Below are positions 7,002-15,108 of a DNA stretch of 24,114 nucleotides, in pieces. The notes below the pieces were generated by a model. The model did not search any database. It was not told the origin of the DNA and was given only the letters and a program-made list of their open reading frames with translations. How positions within the stretch are numbered: the first letter of the stretch is position 1; every line of letters begins with the position of its first letter. The translations under genes and the position numbers were made by a program. Source of the DNA: Acetobacteraceae bacterium (GTDB taxonomy: Bacteria > Pseudomonadota > Alphaproteobacteria > Acetobacterales > Acetobacteraceae); NCBI GenBank assembly GCA_003133265.1, contig PKWQ01000027.1, positions 449-24,562 of the forward strand, read 5' to 3'.

Positions 7002-7352
7002 TTACACGGCGCTGGATCGGCGCCATACCCAGGCGGGAGGATCGCTGGCGGGAAATGATTGCTCTGACGCCACATCGACCGGATCACGCAGGGCCGGTTC
7101 GGCCGCAGGCGCTGCGTTACGCATCCGCACCTGCCGCAATACCTCGGCGATCAGGCCGGCATGGATCGGTGACACACCATACACGCCAGCATCCGCCGCG
7201 CCCGTGACGCAACTGCAGAACACGGTATTCACGGCTTCGGCCGTCAGCACGGCGAGTGGCTCAGACCGGCTCCGCGCACGCAGTCCCATCGTCAACGCGA
7301 CGGCTGCCTCAATCATTTCGTGGGTCACTGGATCGTCATATTCGTGCGGCAT
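7002..7352 (-). CDS. Small hypothetical protein with SFPASDPPAW tail
   Basis: I do not recognise a named family for this 116-residue protein. Its N-terminal part is helical (VTHEMIEAAVALTMGL, then a stretch with a CSC motif). The C-terminus carries DPVDVASEQSFPASDPPAWVW, a short motif I associate with the ends of several small alphaproteobacterial proteins of unknown function. The start at ATG 7352 has GGAGG 9 nt upstream; ATG 7358 would leave only 3 nt. It heads the leftward group containing the DUF6522, BON and nnrS genes. An FNR-type dyad lies 110 nt upstream, shared with the divergent sdhB. Confidence 0.7.
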   Translation of the reverse strand: MPHEYDDPVTHEMIEAAVALTMGLRARSRSEPLAVLTAEAVNTVFCSCVTGAADAGVYGVSPIHAGLIAEVLRQVRMRNAAPAAEPALRDPVDVASEQSFPASDPPAWVWRRSSAV

Positions 7353-7462
7353 TTCCATTGCCCTCCCGCAGTGCCGATCGCAGAATGCGTGCAAACACCG
7401 CACCCGTCACATGGGGATCTTCTCGGACAAACGCCAGGGCCATAGTATGGCCGATGCGAAAA

Positions 7463-7476
7463 TTGACAAAGATCAA
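7463..7476. promoter_or_regulatory. FNR/DNR-type operator between divergent genes
   Basis: TTGACAAAGATCAA fits TTGAT-N4-ATCAA with one mismatch, the classical site of oxygen- or NO-sensing FNR-family regulators. On the + strand, TAGAAT at 7501-7506 would place the transcript start near 7513 and the box at about -43, close to the ideal -41.5, so rightward activation of sdhB is the better fit. Leftward use toward 7352 is possible (TACTAT near 7447-7442), but the spacing is poor. The 359-nt gap 7353-7711 holds no other recognisable element. Confidence 0.65.
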
Positions 7477-7500
7477 GATAGAAACGGCAGCCCTTACGAA

Positions 7501-7506
7501 TAGAAT
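7501..7506 (+). promoter_or_regulatory. Putative -10 element for sdhB
   Basis: TAGAAT matches TATAAT at five of six positions and lies 24 nt after the FNR-type dyad. A transcript from here would have a leader of roughly 200 nt before the sdhB start at 7712. Placement is inferred from spacing only. Confidence 0.4.
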
Positions 7507-7711
7507 ACGACCACAAAGTGGATGCCACTTGCCACGCCTATCATGTGGGGGCACAATAAATTGCGCTTCTGGTTGAGAGAAATGTTCGTGCTAGGTGACA
7601 TGGGATCGGCAGCCGAACTGGCGCAATGGAATTCCGTGCGACCGAACGGTGATCGCGCCTGCGGTCCTGTAACCGGCGCAACTCGCCTACCAGCGGGAAA
7701 GGCAGGTACCT

Positions 7712-8497
7712 ATGGTCGAATTCAGGCTTCCGGCCAACTCCAGGCCGCGTCCTGGCAGGGTCTGGCCAGCGCCGCAGGCCGGTGCCCGCGTGAAGCGATT
7801 CCACGTCTATCGCTGGAATCCCGAGGACGGGGACAACCCGAGAGTGGACGTGTTTCCGATCGACCTCGACCACAGTGGCGCGATGGTCCTGGACGCACTG
7901 GTCAAAATCAAGAACGAGATCGACCCAACGCTGACCTTCCGTCGCTCCTGTCGCGAGGGCATTTGTGGTTCGTGCGCGATGAACATCGACGGCACCAACA
8001 CGCTGGCCTGCCTGAAGCCGATCGACAGCATCAAGGGCGACGTTCGGATCTATCCGTTGAACCATCAGCCGGTCATCAAGGACCTGGTCGTTGATCTGAG
8101 CCACCTTTATGCCCAGTACCGCCTGATCAAGCCATGGCTACAGGCCGATACGCCACCGCCGCCGGATGGCGAACGACTGCAATCGACCGAGGAGCGCGCC
8201 CGCATCGATGGCTACTGGGAATGCATTCTCTGCTTCTGCTGTACCAGCGGCTGCCCCAGTTGGTGGTGGAATGGCGACCGCTATTTGGGACCTGCGGTCC
8301 TGTTGCAGGCCTATCGCTGGATCGTGGACAGTCGCGATGAAGCGACCGAGCAGAGGCTCGACGATCTGAACGACTCATTCCGGCTGTATCGCTGCCACAC
8401 GATCATGAACTGCACCGAGACCTGCCCGAAAGGTCTCAATCCCGGCAAGGCAATCGCGCTCATCAAACAGGCGGTCGCACAACGGGCATTCTTTTGA
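7712..8497 (+). CDS. sdhB: Succinate dehydrogenase iron-sulfur subunit, solitary copy
   Basis: This is a full-length 261-residue SdhB. The N-terminal ferredoxin domain shows the [2Fe-2S] ligands in SCREGICGSC plus the later LAC. The C-terminal domain shows CILCFCCTSGCP and CHTIMNCTETCPKGLNP for the [4Fe-4S] and [3Fe-4S] clusters. The start MVEFRLPANS agrees with alphaproteobacterial SdhB, and an AAAGGCAGG sequence precedes it. SdhB transfers electrons from the SdhA flavin to the membrane quinone subunits. Here no sdhA, sdhC or sdhD is beside it; the neighbours are a small unknown gene and an AhpD-like gene. An FNR-type site 235 nt upstream suggests oxygen-responsive expression. It could be an extra, anaerobically used copy or a relocated single copy. 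All ligands are intact. Confidence 0.95.
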   Translation: MVEFRLPANSRPRPGRVWPAPQAGARVKRFHVYRWNPEDGDNPRVDVFPIDLDHSGAMVLDALVKIKNEIDPTLTFRRSCREGICGSCAMNIDGTNTLACLKPIDSIKGDVRIYPLNHQPVIKDLVVDLSHLYAQYRLIKPWLQADTPPPPDGERLQSTEERARIDGYWECILCFCCTSGCPSWWWNGDRYLGPAVLLQAYRWIVDSRDEATEQRLDDLNDSFRLYRCHTIMNCTETCPKGLNPGKAIALIKQAVAQRAFF

Positions 8498-8770
8498 GTA
8501 CCAAGCCGCCAGGTCGGCAAGGATGCGGCTGCGACCCAGGCAACAAGGCAGCGCTGGAATTGTTTGGCATCGAGTGTCGTCCCCCACATATCAACTCAGA
8601 GGGCAGCGATAGTTTCAGCGCTCCAACACTTTGTCACGGGCCTCTTTCACCCGATTGCCCTGGTCGGGCGGCGAGGGCGACTTGCCCCGGTGCACCGCAC
8701 GCTGCTAGCCTCCGGTGCGACACGGCCGATACGGCCGCCGCACGTTGCGGGTCGGCCCGAGGAGGGTTTG

Positions 8771-9226
8771 ATGACAGCACGAGTCGACGCCAACCGGCTG
8801 GCCCCCGAGGGCCGCCAGGCGATGGCGGCGCTGCAGGCCTATGTGAACCGGAGCGGGCTCGAATCCGCGCTGCTGGAACTGGTGAAGATCCGTGCCTCGC
8901 AGATCAACGGCTGCGCCTTCTGTCTCGCCATGCACGTGCGCGACGCCCGCGCGCAAGGCGAGCGCGAGGAACGCCTGCATCTGCTCCCCGCCTGGCGGGA
9001 AGCGCCGCTCTATACCGCCCGCGAGCAGGCCGCCCTGGCCTGGACCGAGGCGGTCACCCTGGTCACCGACGGGCACGTGCCGGACGCAGTCTATGAAGCG
9101 GCGCGGCAGGAGTTCGGCGAGAAGGAACTGGTCGATCTCACCTATGCGGTGGTGGCGATCAACGGCTGGAACCGGCTCGCTATAGCCTTCCGCAAGCCGC
9201 CCGAGGTCGCGGGCGCCGCGGCGTAG
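8771..9226 (+). CDS. Carboxymuconolactone decarboxylase / AhpD-like protein (second)
   Basis: The 151-residue protein has the redox motif CAFCLAMH (C48, C51, H55), preceded by LLELVKIRASQING as usual for the family, and a second helical half (LVDLTYAVVAINGWNRLAIAF). This form resembles the longer YnjA/AhpD-like alkylhydroperoxidase proteins. GAGGAGG at 8759-8765 lies 5 nt before ATG 8771, which favours this start over the longer frame open from 8564. The gap 8498-8770 after sdhB contains no supported gene. A TDT transporter gene follows within about 70 nt. It is expected to be cytoplasmic, detoxifying peroxides with a thiol partner. Confidence 0.87.
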   Translation: MTARVDANRLAPEGRQAMAALQAYVNRSGLESALLELVKIRASQINGCAFCLAMHVRDARAQGEREERLHLLPAWREAPLYTAREQAALAWTEAVTLVTDGHVPDAVYEAARQEFGEKELVDLTYAVVAINGWNRLAIAFRKPPEVAGAAA

Positions 9227-9293
9227 CCTGGTTCACGCGGCGGTCGCTCGCCCGATGCACCCGCACGCAGGCAGAGAGCGTGAGGCGCATGTT

Positions 9294-10310
9294 GTGAAAC
9301 ATCTGTCGCCCGCTTATTTCGCGCTGGTGATGGCGACCGGGATCGTCTCGATCGCGGCGCGGGATTTCCAGCTTCCTGTCCTGGCAATGGCGCTGTTTGC
9401 CTTCAACCTCGCCGCCTACGCGGTGCTGGCAGGGCTGACCGCGCTGCGGGCGATTCGCTTCCCGCGCCTGTTCTTCGCCGACATGACCGACCATCGGCTC
9501 GGGCCCGGCTTCTTCACCGCGGTCGCCGGGTCCTGCATCCTCGGCACCCAGATCCTGCTGATGACCCACAGCTTGGCGGCGGCGACCGTGTTCCTGGCGC
9601 TCGGCATCGCGTTGTGGATCGGCCTCACCTACACGATCTTCACCGCCTTCACGATCAAGCGCGACAAGCCGTCGCTCGAGCAGGGCCTCACCGGGGCCTG
9701 GCTGATCGCCGTGGTCGCCACCCAGTCGATCGCGGTGCTGGCGGCGCTGATCGCCCGCGACTGGCCGCAGCCGCTCCGACTGGAACTCAATTTCTTCGCG
9801 CTGTCGATGTGGCTGTGGGGCGGGATGTTCTATATCTGGATCATCTCGCTGATCTTCTACCGCTACAACTTCTTCGCTTTCTCGCCGAGCGACCTGACCC
9901 CGCCCTACTGGATCAACATGGGGGCAATGGCGATCTCCACCCTGGCGGGCGCGCGGTTGGTAGAGAACGCGCCGGATGCGCCGTTCCTGGCCTCACTGCT
10001 GCCGTTCATCAAGGGGTTTACGGTGTTCTACTGGGCCACCGGGACGTGGTGGATCCCGATGCTGCTCGTGCTCGGTGTCTGGCGGTACGTGATCCAGCGG
10101 TTCCCGCTGCGCTACGACCCGCTGTACTGGGGAGCGGTGTTTCCGTTGGGAATGTACACCGTGGCGACACGGCAGATGGCAGCGGCGCTTGATCTGCCTT
10201 TCCTGGACCCCTTGCCGCCGGCGGTGTTCGCGGCGGCGCTTGCCGCCTGGACCCTGACGTTCGTCGGCCTGCTGTGGGAGTTGCGCAAACTGCTGCCGCG
10301 CCCTCGTTGA
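9294..10310 (+). CDS. TDT-family (TehA/SLAC1-like) transporter
   Basis: The 338-residue polytopic membrane protein has about ten hydrophobic segments. It opens LSPAYFALVMATGIVSIA, the hallmark of the tellurite-resistance/dicarboxylate transporter (TDT) superfamily, which includes the anion channels TehA and SLAC1 and yeast malate permease. The later stretch FYWATGTWWIPMLLVLGVWRY is typical as well. GTG 9294 is preferred because GAGG lies 9 nt upstream; ATG 9255 would add 13 hydrophilic residues without a ribosome site. The substrate could be a dicarboxylate, sulfite or another small anion. Downstream, 10311-10463 contains a short palindrome near 10320-10332 but no supported gene. It converges with the alpha/beta hydrolase gene. 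Confidence 0.88.
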   Translation: MKHLSPAYFALVMATGIVSIAARDFQLPVLAMALFAFNLAAYAVLAGLTALRAIRFPRLFFADMTDHRLGPGFFTAVAGSCILGTQILLMTHSLAAATVFLALGIALWIGLTYTIFTAFTIKRDKPSLEQGLTGAWLIAVVATQSIAVLAALIARDWPQPLRLELNFFALSMWLWGGMFYIWIISLIFYRYNFFAFSPSDLTPPYWINMGAMAISTLAGARLVENAPDAPFLASLLPFIKGFTVFYWATGTWWIPMLLVLGVWRYVIQRFPLRYDPLYWGAVFPLGMYTVATRQMAAALDLPFLDPLPPAVFAAALAAWTLTFVGLLWELRKLLPRPR

Positions 10311-10463
10311 GGCGCGCCCGCCCGGCGCCGGGATCCGGGAGCGTGCATGAAAGGGCGGTAAGCCAGGTGACCAGGAGCCTGAAATTGTATCCGGCGTCGG
10401 TCAGTTCGCGGCTGACCCGTGCACCATAGCGCGGGTCGCTGGCAACGCCTCAACCGCCGGCCA

Positions 10464-11306
10464 TCAGCGCAACATTTCCAGCAGGGCCGCGCTCACCGCG
10501 GCAGGTGCCTCATAGGGGGTCCAATGCCCGGCGCCCTGGATGATGCGGAAGTCCAAGTCTGGCTGAAACCGGCGCAGAACCTCGGCGCGCGCTGCGATAT
10601 TCGGGCGAGCAAATGCATCGTGCTCGCCCCAGATGCCATAGAGGCGAGCCCGCACGCGCGGCAGCACGCGTAACAGTACGTCCGACGCGGGAATTCCGCC
10701 GGCGCGCAGCCGGGCGTGCCGCACGTTCTCGATCTGCATGGCGACGGCGAGGTCGTCCACCTTGGCCGGGTCCGCTATCATGAGCGCCGCAAGATTGTGC
10801 CTGTGCGCCGCCTGGACCTCAGCGGACCCCATCGCCGGCTCGATCCGCCGAAGCTTCGGTGCGGCATCAGGCGCCGGCAAGCCCATGCCACCCGTACCAA
10901 GCAGAACCAGTTTGGCCACATGCTTCGGTGCGATCGCCGCCAAGTGGGCACCGATGATCCCGCCATAGGAAAACGCCGCGACGGAATACCGGATCGACCG
11001 CCCGACGACCTCACCAGCCCCATCGACGATAATTTGCGCCAGGCTGCCCGGTGACCAGGGTTGTGACGGCATGTCCGACGCGCCGTATCCAGGCATGTCG
11101 GGGACAAGGATGCGGAAGTGCTGCGACAGATGCGGGATGTTGCGGATCCAGTGCGTCCATGATCCGAAATCGCCGTGCAACAGGACAACGGGAGGACCGC
11201 TACCCCAAACCCGCCAGGTCAGCCACCCGTCGCCACACGGTGTCTTCCGAACTTCCGCGGCATCTGCAAGTTCGGCGACAAGCGATGATGTGCCCAGGTG
11301 ATGCAT
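10464..11306 (-). CDS. Alpha/beta hydrolase
   Basis: The 280-residue protein has the full fold: VVLLHGDFGSWTHW (oxyanion HG near residue 44), DMPGYGASDMP after strand 4, a nucleophile elbow AAFSYGGIIG with Ser113, an acid GEHDAF, and a catalytic His in GAGHWTPYEAP. The elbow has Ala where Gly is usual two residues before the Ser, a conservative change. It resembles C-C bond hydrolases and esterases of the MhpC/PcaD type. The substrate is unknown. ATG 11306 has only a weak GCGGTGAT upstream. The gap 11307-11461 to the next leftward gene holds nothing I recognise. Confidence 0.88.
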   Translation of the reverse strand: MHHLGTSSLVAELADAAEVRKTPCGDGWLTWRVWGSGPPVVLLHGDFGSWTHWIRNIPHLSQHFRILVPDMPGYGASDMPSQPWSPGSLAQIIVDGAGEVVGRSIRYSVAAFSYGGIIGAHLAAIAPKHVAKLVLLGTGGMGLPAPDAAPKLRRIEPAMGSAEVQAAHRHNLAALMIADPAKVDDLAVAMQIENVRHARLRAGGIPASDVLLRVLPRVRARLYGIWGEHDAFARPNIAARAEVLRRFQPDLDFRIIQGAGHWTPYEAPAAVSAALLEMLR

Positions 11307-11461
11307 ATCACCGCAGTTATCCCGGCTATCGGCAGGCGGTCAACCGACACAGCGCCAACATGATCAAGCGGCCAGGAAAAGCGCGTCGAAGGCGGCACGC
11401 CCCTTGCGTCGCCAGCACCTGCCGCAGCCGCAGCCTGGCGGAAACGAGCAGGCGGCGCCGA

Positions 11462-11989
11462 TCAGTGTACGCTGCGCTGGATCACGATCCGAAAGCAGGC
11501 GTCGTCCTGCTTATCCGCCCGGAACGCGTGCCCACGCGTCTTCAGTTCGCCGTACAGGATCAGCGGCTCGCGGTCCACAAGCACCTCGAGCACCGCCCCT
11601 GGGGGAAGCTTTTCCACCGCCTCCAGCGTGCGAAGCATCGGCTCCGGCGGCGGCAGGCCGCGATTGTCCAGGCTCTGCGTCGGCGCAATGCCGAAGGCGG
11701 TCGATGGACAAGCCGCTGTCGCGTCGTTGGCCGGTTCCGCATCGCCATTGGTCGAACCCTTCGGCGTGAACCGCACCTCCCAAACGCCGTCCGGCAATTG
11801 CTGCGCGGCATGGGTGAAGCCGCGGCCCGCCATGACGGCGAACAACGGCACCGGCCTGAAGGTCGCCAGCAATCGCAAGCTCTGTCCTGGCGCCAACGCG
11901 CTGACGCTCTGCATGATGGCGCCGAACGGCTCTCCCCCCGCGCGAAGGATGTCGCGCACGTCGAGCGTCAGTGGTGAGGGTACGGTCAT
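11462..11989 (-). CDS. Tandem DUF2249 protein
   Basis: The 175-residue protein contains two DUF2249 repeats. The first, about residues 8-75, reads LDVRDILRAGGEPFGAI and then LAPGQSLRLLATFRPVPLFAVM. The second, about 105-173, reads LDNRGLPPPEPMLRTLEAVEKL and then LPPGAVLEVLVDREPLILYGEL. They are joined by an acidic linker. DUF2249 has a TusA/SirA-like fold and is frequent beside denitrification genes, but its role is not established. The second repeat lacks the usual TusA Cys. ATG 11989 has AAGGAG 7 nt upstream and overlaps the stop of the membrane-protein gene by 4 nt, so the two are translationally coupled and probably work together. Both should be governed by the NnrR-type box at 13405. Confidence 0.85.
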   Translation of the reverse strand: MTVPSPLTLDVRDILRAGGEPFGAIMQSVSALAPGQSLRLLATFRPVPLFAVMAGRGFTHAAQQLPDGVWEVRFTPKGSTNGDAEPANDATAACPSTAFGIAPTQSLDNRGLPPPEPMLRTLEAVEKLPPGAVLEVLVDREPLILYGELKTRGHAFRADKQDDACFRIVIQRSVH

Positions 11990-13347
11990 GGCAGTGCTCC
12001 TTCTTGTTGCCTATGGCGATTGCTGGGCCAGGTCGGGGCGGGCGCGCGAGATGCGGCCGCGTTGTGCGGCTGCCAGCTCCACGCGCGCCATAGCTCCAGG
12101 GCTATGCCGACCGTTGCCAGCAGGTGGGCCGCGATCGCCACCCGCCAGAGCGATGGCCAGCCGAGCAGGCCGCACACGGTACCGGCCGCGATCGCGACGA
12201 AATACAGGGCGAACCACGGTGCCGCGCGCCGCTCGTTCACCATGTCCTCGATGCGTGGCACCGGTGCCTTGCCGAGCAAGGGGCCGAAGCGATGCAGCCA
12301 GGTGAGGAAGGGTATCAGCTTGTAAAGCTGGCCAAGTCCCAGGCCGGACAACCAGCCAAACAGCAGCAGGTAGAGCACCGGCCCGGCCAGATCCTCGAGC
12401 CGGCCGGTCACACGCAGGCTCGCCAACAGCAGGATCGCCACGCCAAGCGCGCCGAAGGAAACTGCGGCGGTGATGCCGTGCAGTTCCAATGCGGGTCGCC
12501 GGCGGGCGCGGTAGAGGCGCAGCATGTCGACCAGGAACACCGCTACGCCGAGGCCAGCGGCAGCCTCGCCCGCCTGCATGAGCCAATCCAGCAGCGGCAG
12601 ATCCAGCATCCGCCCCAGGCCCGCAAACCAGGCGAGCGCCAGACCGCCCGCGGTCAGAAGGAACGCCACATCGCCGAGCCGGCCACGATCATCGGGCGCC
12701 AGCATGAACATGGCGAGCAGGCGGTAGCTCACGCCGAGTGCGGTCAGTGTGAACCAGCCCAGCAGACCGCTGGTGATGTGGACGCGCAGACCGCCGGCGA
12801 ATACCCGGCCCCAGGGAAACACCGTCGGGCAAGCAAAGATGGCACCGAACACCACCCCGAGGCCTGCGGTCGCCAGCAAAAACCCGAGCCCCGCCAATAC
12901 GAAGCGGATTGGCAGCGGCATCGGGCGCACGTGCCACAGCGCCGCGGCAAGCGGCGCGGCAGCCATGGTCGTCGTGATGAGCACCAGTAACCCCCCGGCC
13001 GGCAGCCCCACTACCAGAAAGGCGGGCAGAGTGCCGTCGAGTGACAGGAAGCCCGCAACCACGCCCGCAAGGCCCGTGCAGATCCCGATCAGCGGCAACA
13101 GGGCCATCATGCCGTTGCTGGCCGGCCGAGCGGTGACCATGGGCACGAATTGCAGCAGTGCCCCAAGGATCAGCACGGTCAGCCAGCCGATGGTCAGCAG
13201 ATGGACCACCGCAAGCGTACCGGGCGCACCTACCAGCGCAGCGGGATATGCCCATCCCGCGGCGATGACACCCTGCGCGCTCAAGAGAAAAACGAGCGCA
13301 ACAGCAAAGTGCGGCAGCGTCCAACGGGACAGACTGGTTCCGATCAT
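11986..13347 (-). CDS. Polytopic membrane protein, heme-copper-oxidase/NnrS-like
   Basis: The 453-residue protein has about twelve hydrophobic segments and conserved-looking His residues at the ends of helices: H49 in VVHLLTIGW, H190 in RVHITSGLLGW followed by GVSYRLLAMF, H290 in LELHGITAAV, and H352 in KLIPFLTWLHRFG. This layout resembles the subunit-I-like/NnrS-like membrane proteins often found with DUF2249 genes in denitrifiers. Heme or copper binding is therefore plausible but unproven. The hydrophilic C-terminal tail is unconserved. ATG 13347 has GAGG 8 nt upstream. An NnrR-type box sits 57 nt before the start, and the DUF2249 gene overlaps its end. It lacks the full ligand set of a true oxidase or nitric oxide reductase, so it is probably not catalytic NorB. 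Confidence 0.82.
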   Translation of the reverse strand: MIGTSLSRWTLPHFAVALVFLLSAQGVIAAGWAYPAALVGAPGTLAVVHLLTIGWLTVLILGALLQFVPMVTARPASNGMMALLPLIGICTGLAGVVAGFLSLDGTLPAFLVVGLPAGGLLVLITTTMAAAPLAAALWHVRPMPLPIRFVLAGLGFLLATAGLGVVFGAIFACPTVFPWGRVFAGGLRVHITSGLLGWFTLTALGVSYRLLAMFMLAPDDRGRLGDVAFLLTAGGLALAWFAGLGRMLDLPLLDWLMQAGEAAAGLGVAVFLVDMLRLYRARRRPALELHGITAAVSFGALGVAILLLASLRVTGRLEDLAGPVLYLLLFGWLSGLGLGQLYKLIPFLTWLHRFGPLLGKAPVPRIEDMVNERRAAPWFALYFVAIAAGTVCGLLGWPSLWRVAIAAHLLATVGIALELWRAWSWQPHNAAASRAPAPTWPSNRHRQQEGALP

Positions 13348-13404
13348 GCAGATGTCCTCGGCGATCTGGCATGCTCAATTTGGCCCACAAGCGATGTGGT
13401 GTCT

Positions 13405-13418
13405 TTGCGCTTGCACAA
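13405..13418 (+). promoter_or_regulatory. NnrR-type operator upstream of the membrane-protein/DUF2249 pair
   Basis: TTGCGCTTGCACAA is a perfect TTGCG-N4-CACAA dyad, 57 nt before the start codon at 13347 of the leftward gene. It differs from the copy at 6536-6549 by a single base in the spacer when read in the same orientation. A weak CAAATT near 13382-13377 lies at the -10 distance. Confidence 0.75.
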
Positions 13419-13880
13419 ACGGCAAATTAACTGCCGATCGCGCAGCGCAATCGCATTTCAGAACTGAGCGAGGAGGCTGGCGAGATAGGTGGTCTTCCAG
13501 GCGGCGATCTTGAACTCTGCGCGCACCGAGGCCGTCCTTGCGCATAGTGTTGAGCCGGCTGGTGCAGCCGCCGAACTGGGCACGCGCGATATTTCTCGGC
13601 ATTGTGGGCGTGTTCCTCTGCGAGCGGATGGCGAGAACTATGCTGCGAGGGCGGTCTCGATGGCGGTTGAGGGAATGCCCGATACGTTTTACGTGGTGCG
13701 GTGCGCCGGCTGTTTGTGGTGGCACAAAGACACCGCCGGGTTTGCAGGCCGTAATCAACGTGTCGGGTGACCTGGGGGTAATCGCATTTTCTGGACGAGC
13801 ATCGCCCGTTCTGCCACGCAGCAGTTCGCCGTTGAATTCGCCGCCGTTCTCGTGGCGCAGAGCATGATGGCGACAGAAAG
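13419..13880. other. Stretch without a supported gene
   Basis: Several overlapping frames stay open here on both strands, but none has a convincing start, ribosome site or recognisable motif. The only protein-like piece I noticed is a minus-strand segment near 13460-13520 reading AEFKIAAWKTTYLASLLAQF before a stop. It could be the end of a decayed gene, whose upstream part is out of frame. No insertion-sequence ends or repeats are evident. Confidence 0.4.
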
Positions 13881-13892
13881 GAGCGCAAGCCA

Positions 13893-14435
13893 ATGGGGGG
13901 AATAGTAACCGCGGTGTGCCGCAGCGCGACACACACGTTCAGCAAATCGACCCAGGACAGCATTCGGCTCCTGACCGGGCTAGGCATAGAGGGCGACGCG
14001 CATCTGGGCGATACCGTCAAGCATCGCTCGCGGGTGGCGCGCGACCCGAGCCAGCCTAATCTGCGTCAGGTTCACCTGATCCACGCCGAACTGCTTGACG
14101 AATTGCAGACCGCCGGCTTCGCGGTATCGGTTGGGCAGATCGGCGAGAATGTCACCACGCGTGGCGTCGATCTGCTCGGGCTACCGAGCGGCACCCGGCT
14201 GCACTTAGGCAACACGGCGGTGGTCGAGGTGACCGGCCTACGCAATCCCTGTGCCCAGCTGGACCATTTTCAGCCGGGCCTGATGGCGGCGGTGCTGGGG
14301 CGCGACGAGCACGGCAGGCTCATCCGTAAGGCGGGCGTCATGGGCATCGTCCTGGCCGGCGGCGAGGTGCGGCCCGGCGACCCGATCCGCGTCGAGCTGC
14401 CTCCGGAGCCGCATCGCCCGCTCGGGCCAGTCTGA
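13893..14435 (+). CDS. MOSC-domain protein
   Basis: The 180-residue protein covers a whole MOSC (molybdenum cofactor sulfurase C-terminal) domain. It has GLGIEGDAHLGDTVKHRSR near the start, then RQVHLIHAELLDEL, VGQIGENVTTRGVDLLGLPSG and VTGLRNPCAQLD, which contains the conserved Cys at about residue 120. MOSC proteins are beta-strand-rich soluble proteins that bind molybdopterin and handle sulfur or reduce N-hydroxylated compounds. AAGGAG lies about 9 nt before ATG 13893. It is alone on its strand between the gene-poor stretch and a convergent unknown gene. A link to the broken xdhC at 1490-2040, also molybdenum-related, is only suggestive. Confidence 0.9.
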   Translation: MGGIVTAVCRSATHTFSKSTQDSIRLLTGLGIEGDAHLGDTVKHRSRVARDPSQPNLRQVHLIHAELLDELQTAGFAVSVGQIGENVTTRGVDLLGLPSGTRLHLGNTAVVEVTGLRNPCAQLDHFQPGLMAAVLGRDEHGRLIRKAGVMGIVLAGGEVRPGDPIRVELPPEPHRPLGPV

Positions 14436-14529
14436 AACGAACCAATCGATCGATGGGGCTCCGGAGGCAATCCAGCACCAGATCGCGATCGCCCGGAAGC
14501 GGGAAACCGCACGGCAACGGCAGAAACGT

Positions 14530-15108
14530 CTAACGGGCCTCAGTCCAGCTTTCAGAGAATGCCAGCGCGCAGGTGCTGAAGGGCTTACCCTCGCGCTCCC
14601 TCGGCCAAGGCCGGCCCGCCGCCTCTATTCCGTTCCGGGTCAGCCGTGCGCCGAGCGTGGGAATAAGCAGCGTGCATACACCGTACGGACGCGCCGGGTC
14701 CGCGTTGGGTTGGGTGTGGACCAGCAACGGCTCGCCAATTTTGTACCACGTGAGCGCGATCTCCTCATCGCCGGTGTCCACCCGCTCCGTCCAGAAATCC
14801 CGTGCGTCACCGGACCGGCCGAATTGCGCGTCGATCACCGGGATTGTCGGATCGAGAAGCTCGGCATTGAGCATGCCCTGCACGGTGGTCTGCAGCCACC
14901 GCGCCAGCGCAATATTGTCGGAATAGATGCGCCAGTCATTCTCTGTCAGCTCGCTTTTCAGATAGAGCACATGCCCCGGCCCGGCCGGGGAAAACAGGAT
15001 GCGCCAGAAACTCGCATTCGTGGTGCTGGCATCGCCATCGTTCTGGCTGAGCCGGATGAACGGGTTTTCCCCGGTCAGGATCACACGGTTCGCGTCTACG
15101 CTGCTCAT
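14530..15108 (-). CDS. Conserved-looking hypothetical protein
   Basis: I do not recognise this 192-residue protein. It begins MSSVDANRVILTGENPFIRL and has a mixed alpha/beta character with many aromatic residues (FWRILFSPAGPGHVLYLKSE, EEIALTWYKIGEPLLVH, PYGVCTLLIPTLGARLT). It has no signal peptide or membrane segment, and no clustered Cys or His that would suggest a metal site. GGAG lies 9 nt before ATG 15108, preferred over a longer start at 15144. Codon use and GC content look like those of its neighbours, and the frame is clean, which argues that it is a real soluble enzyme or binding protein. It is flanked by the MOSC gene, convergent, and by the ferritin-like gene on the same strand, 180 nt upstream. 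Confidence 0.7.
   Translation of the reverse strand: MSSVDANRVILTGENPFIRLSQNDGDASTTNASFWRILFSPAGPGHVLYLKSELTENDWRIYSDNIALARWLQTTVQGMLNAELLDPTIPVIDAQFGRSGDARDFWTERVDTGDEEIALTWYKIGEPLLVHTQPNADPARPYGVCTLLIPTLGARLTRNGIEAAGRPWPREREGKPFSTCALAFSESWTEAR

Noticed and set aside
11986..13347. Membrane protein as a nitric oxide reductase (NorB) or terminal oxidase subunit I
   Set aside because: The six-histidine pattern of catalytic heme-copper oxidases is not visible and no NorC-like gene is adjacent.
13375..14020. Long minus-strand frames of 185 and 197 codons over the gap before the MOSC gene
   Set aside because: Arg/Pro-rich, no motif, no ribosome site, and they run into the MOSC gene; typical of high-GC antisense frames.
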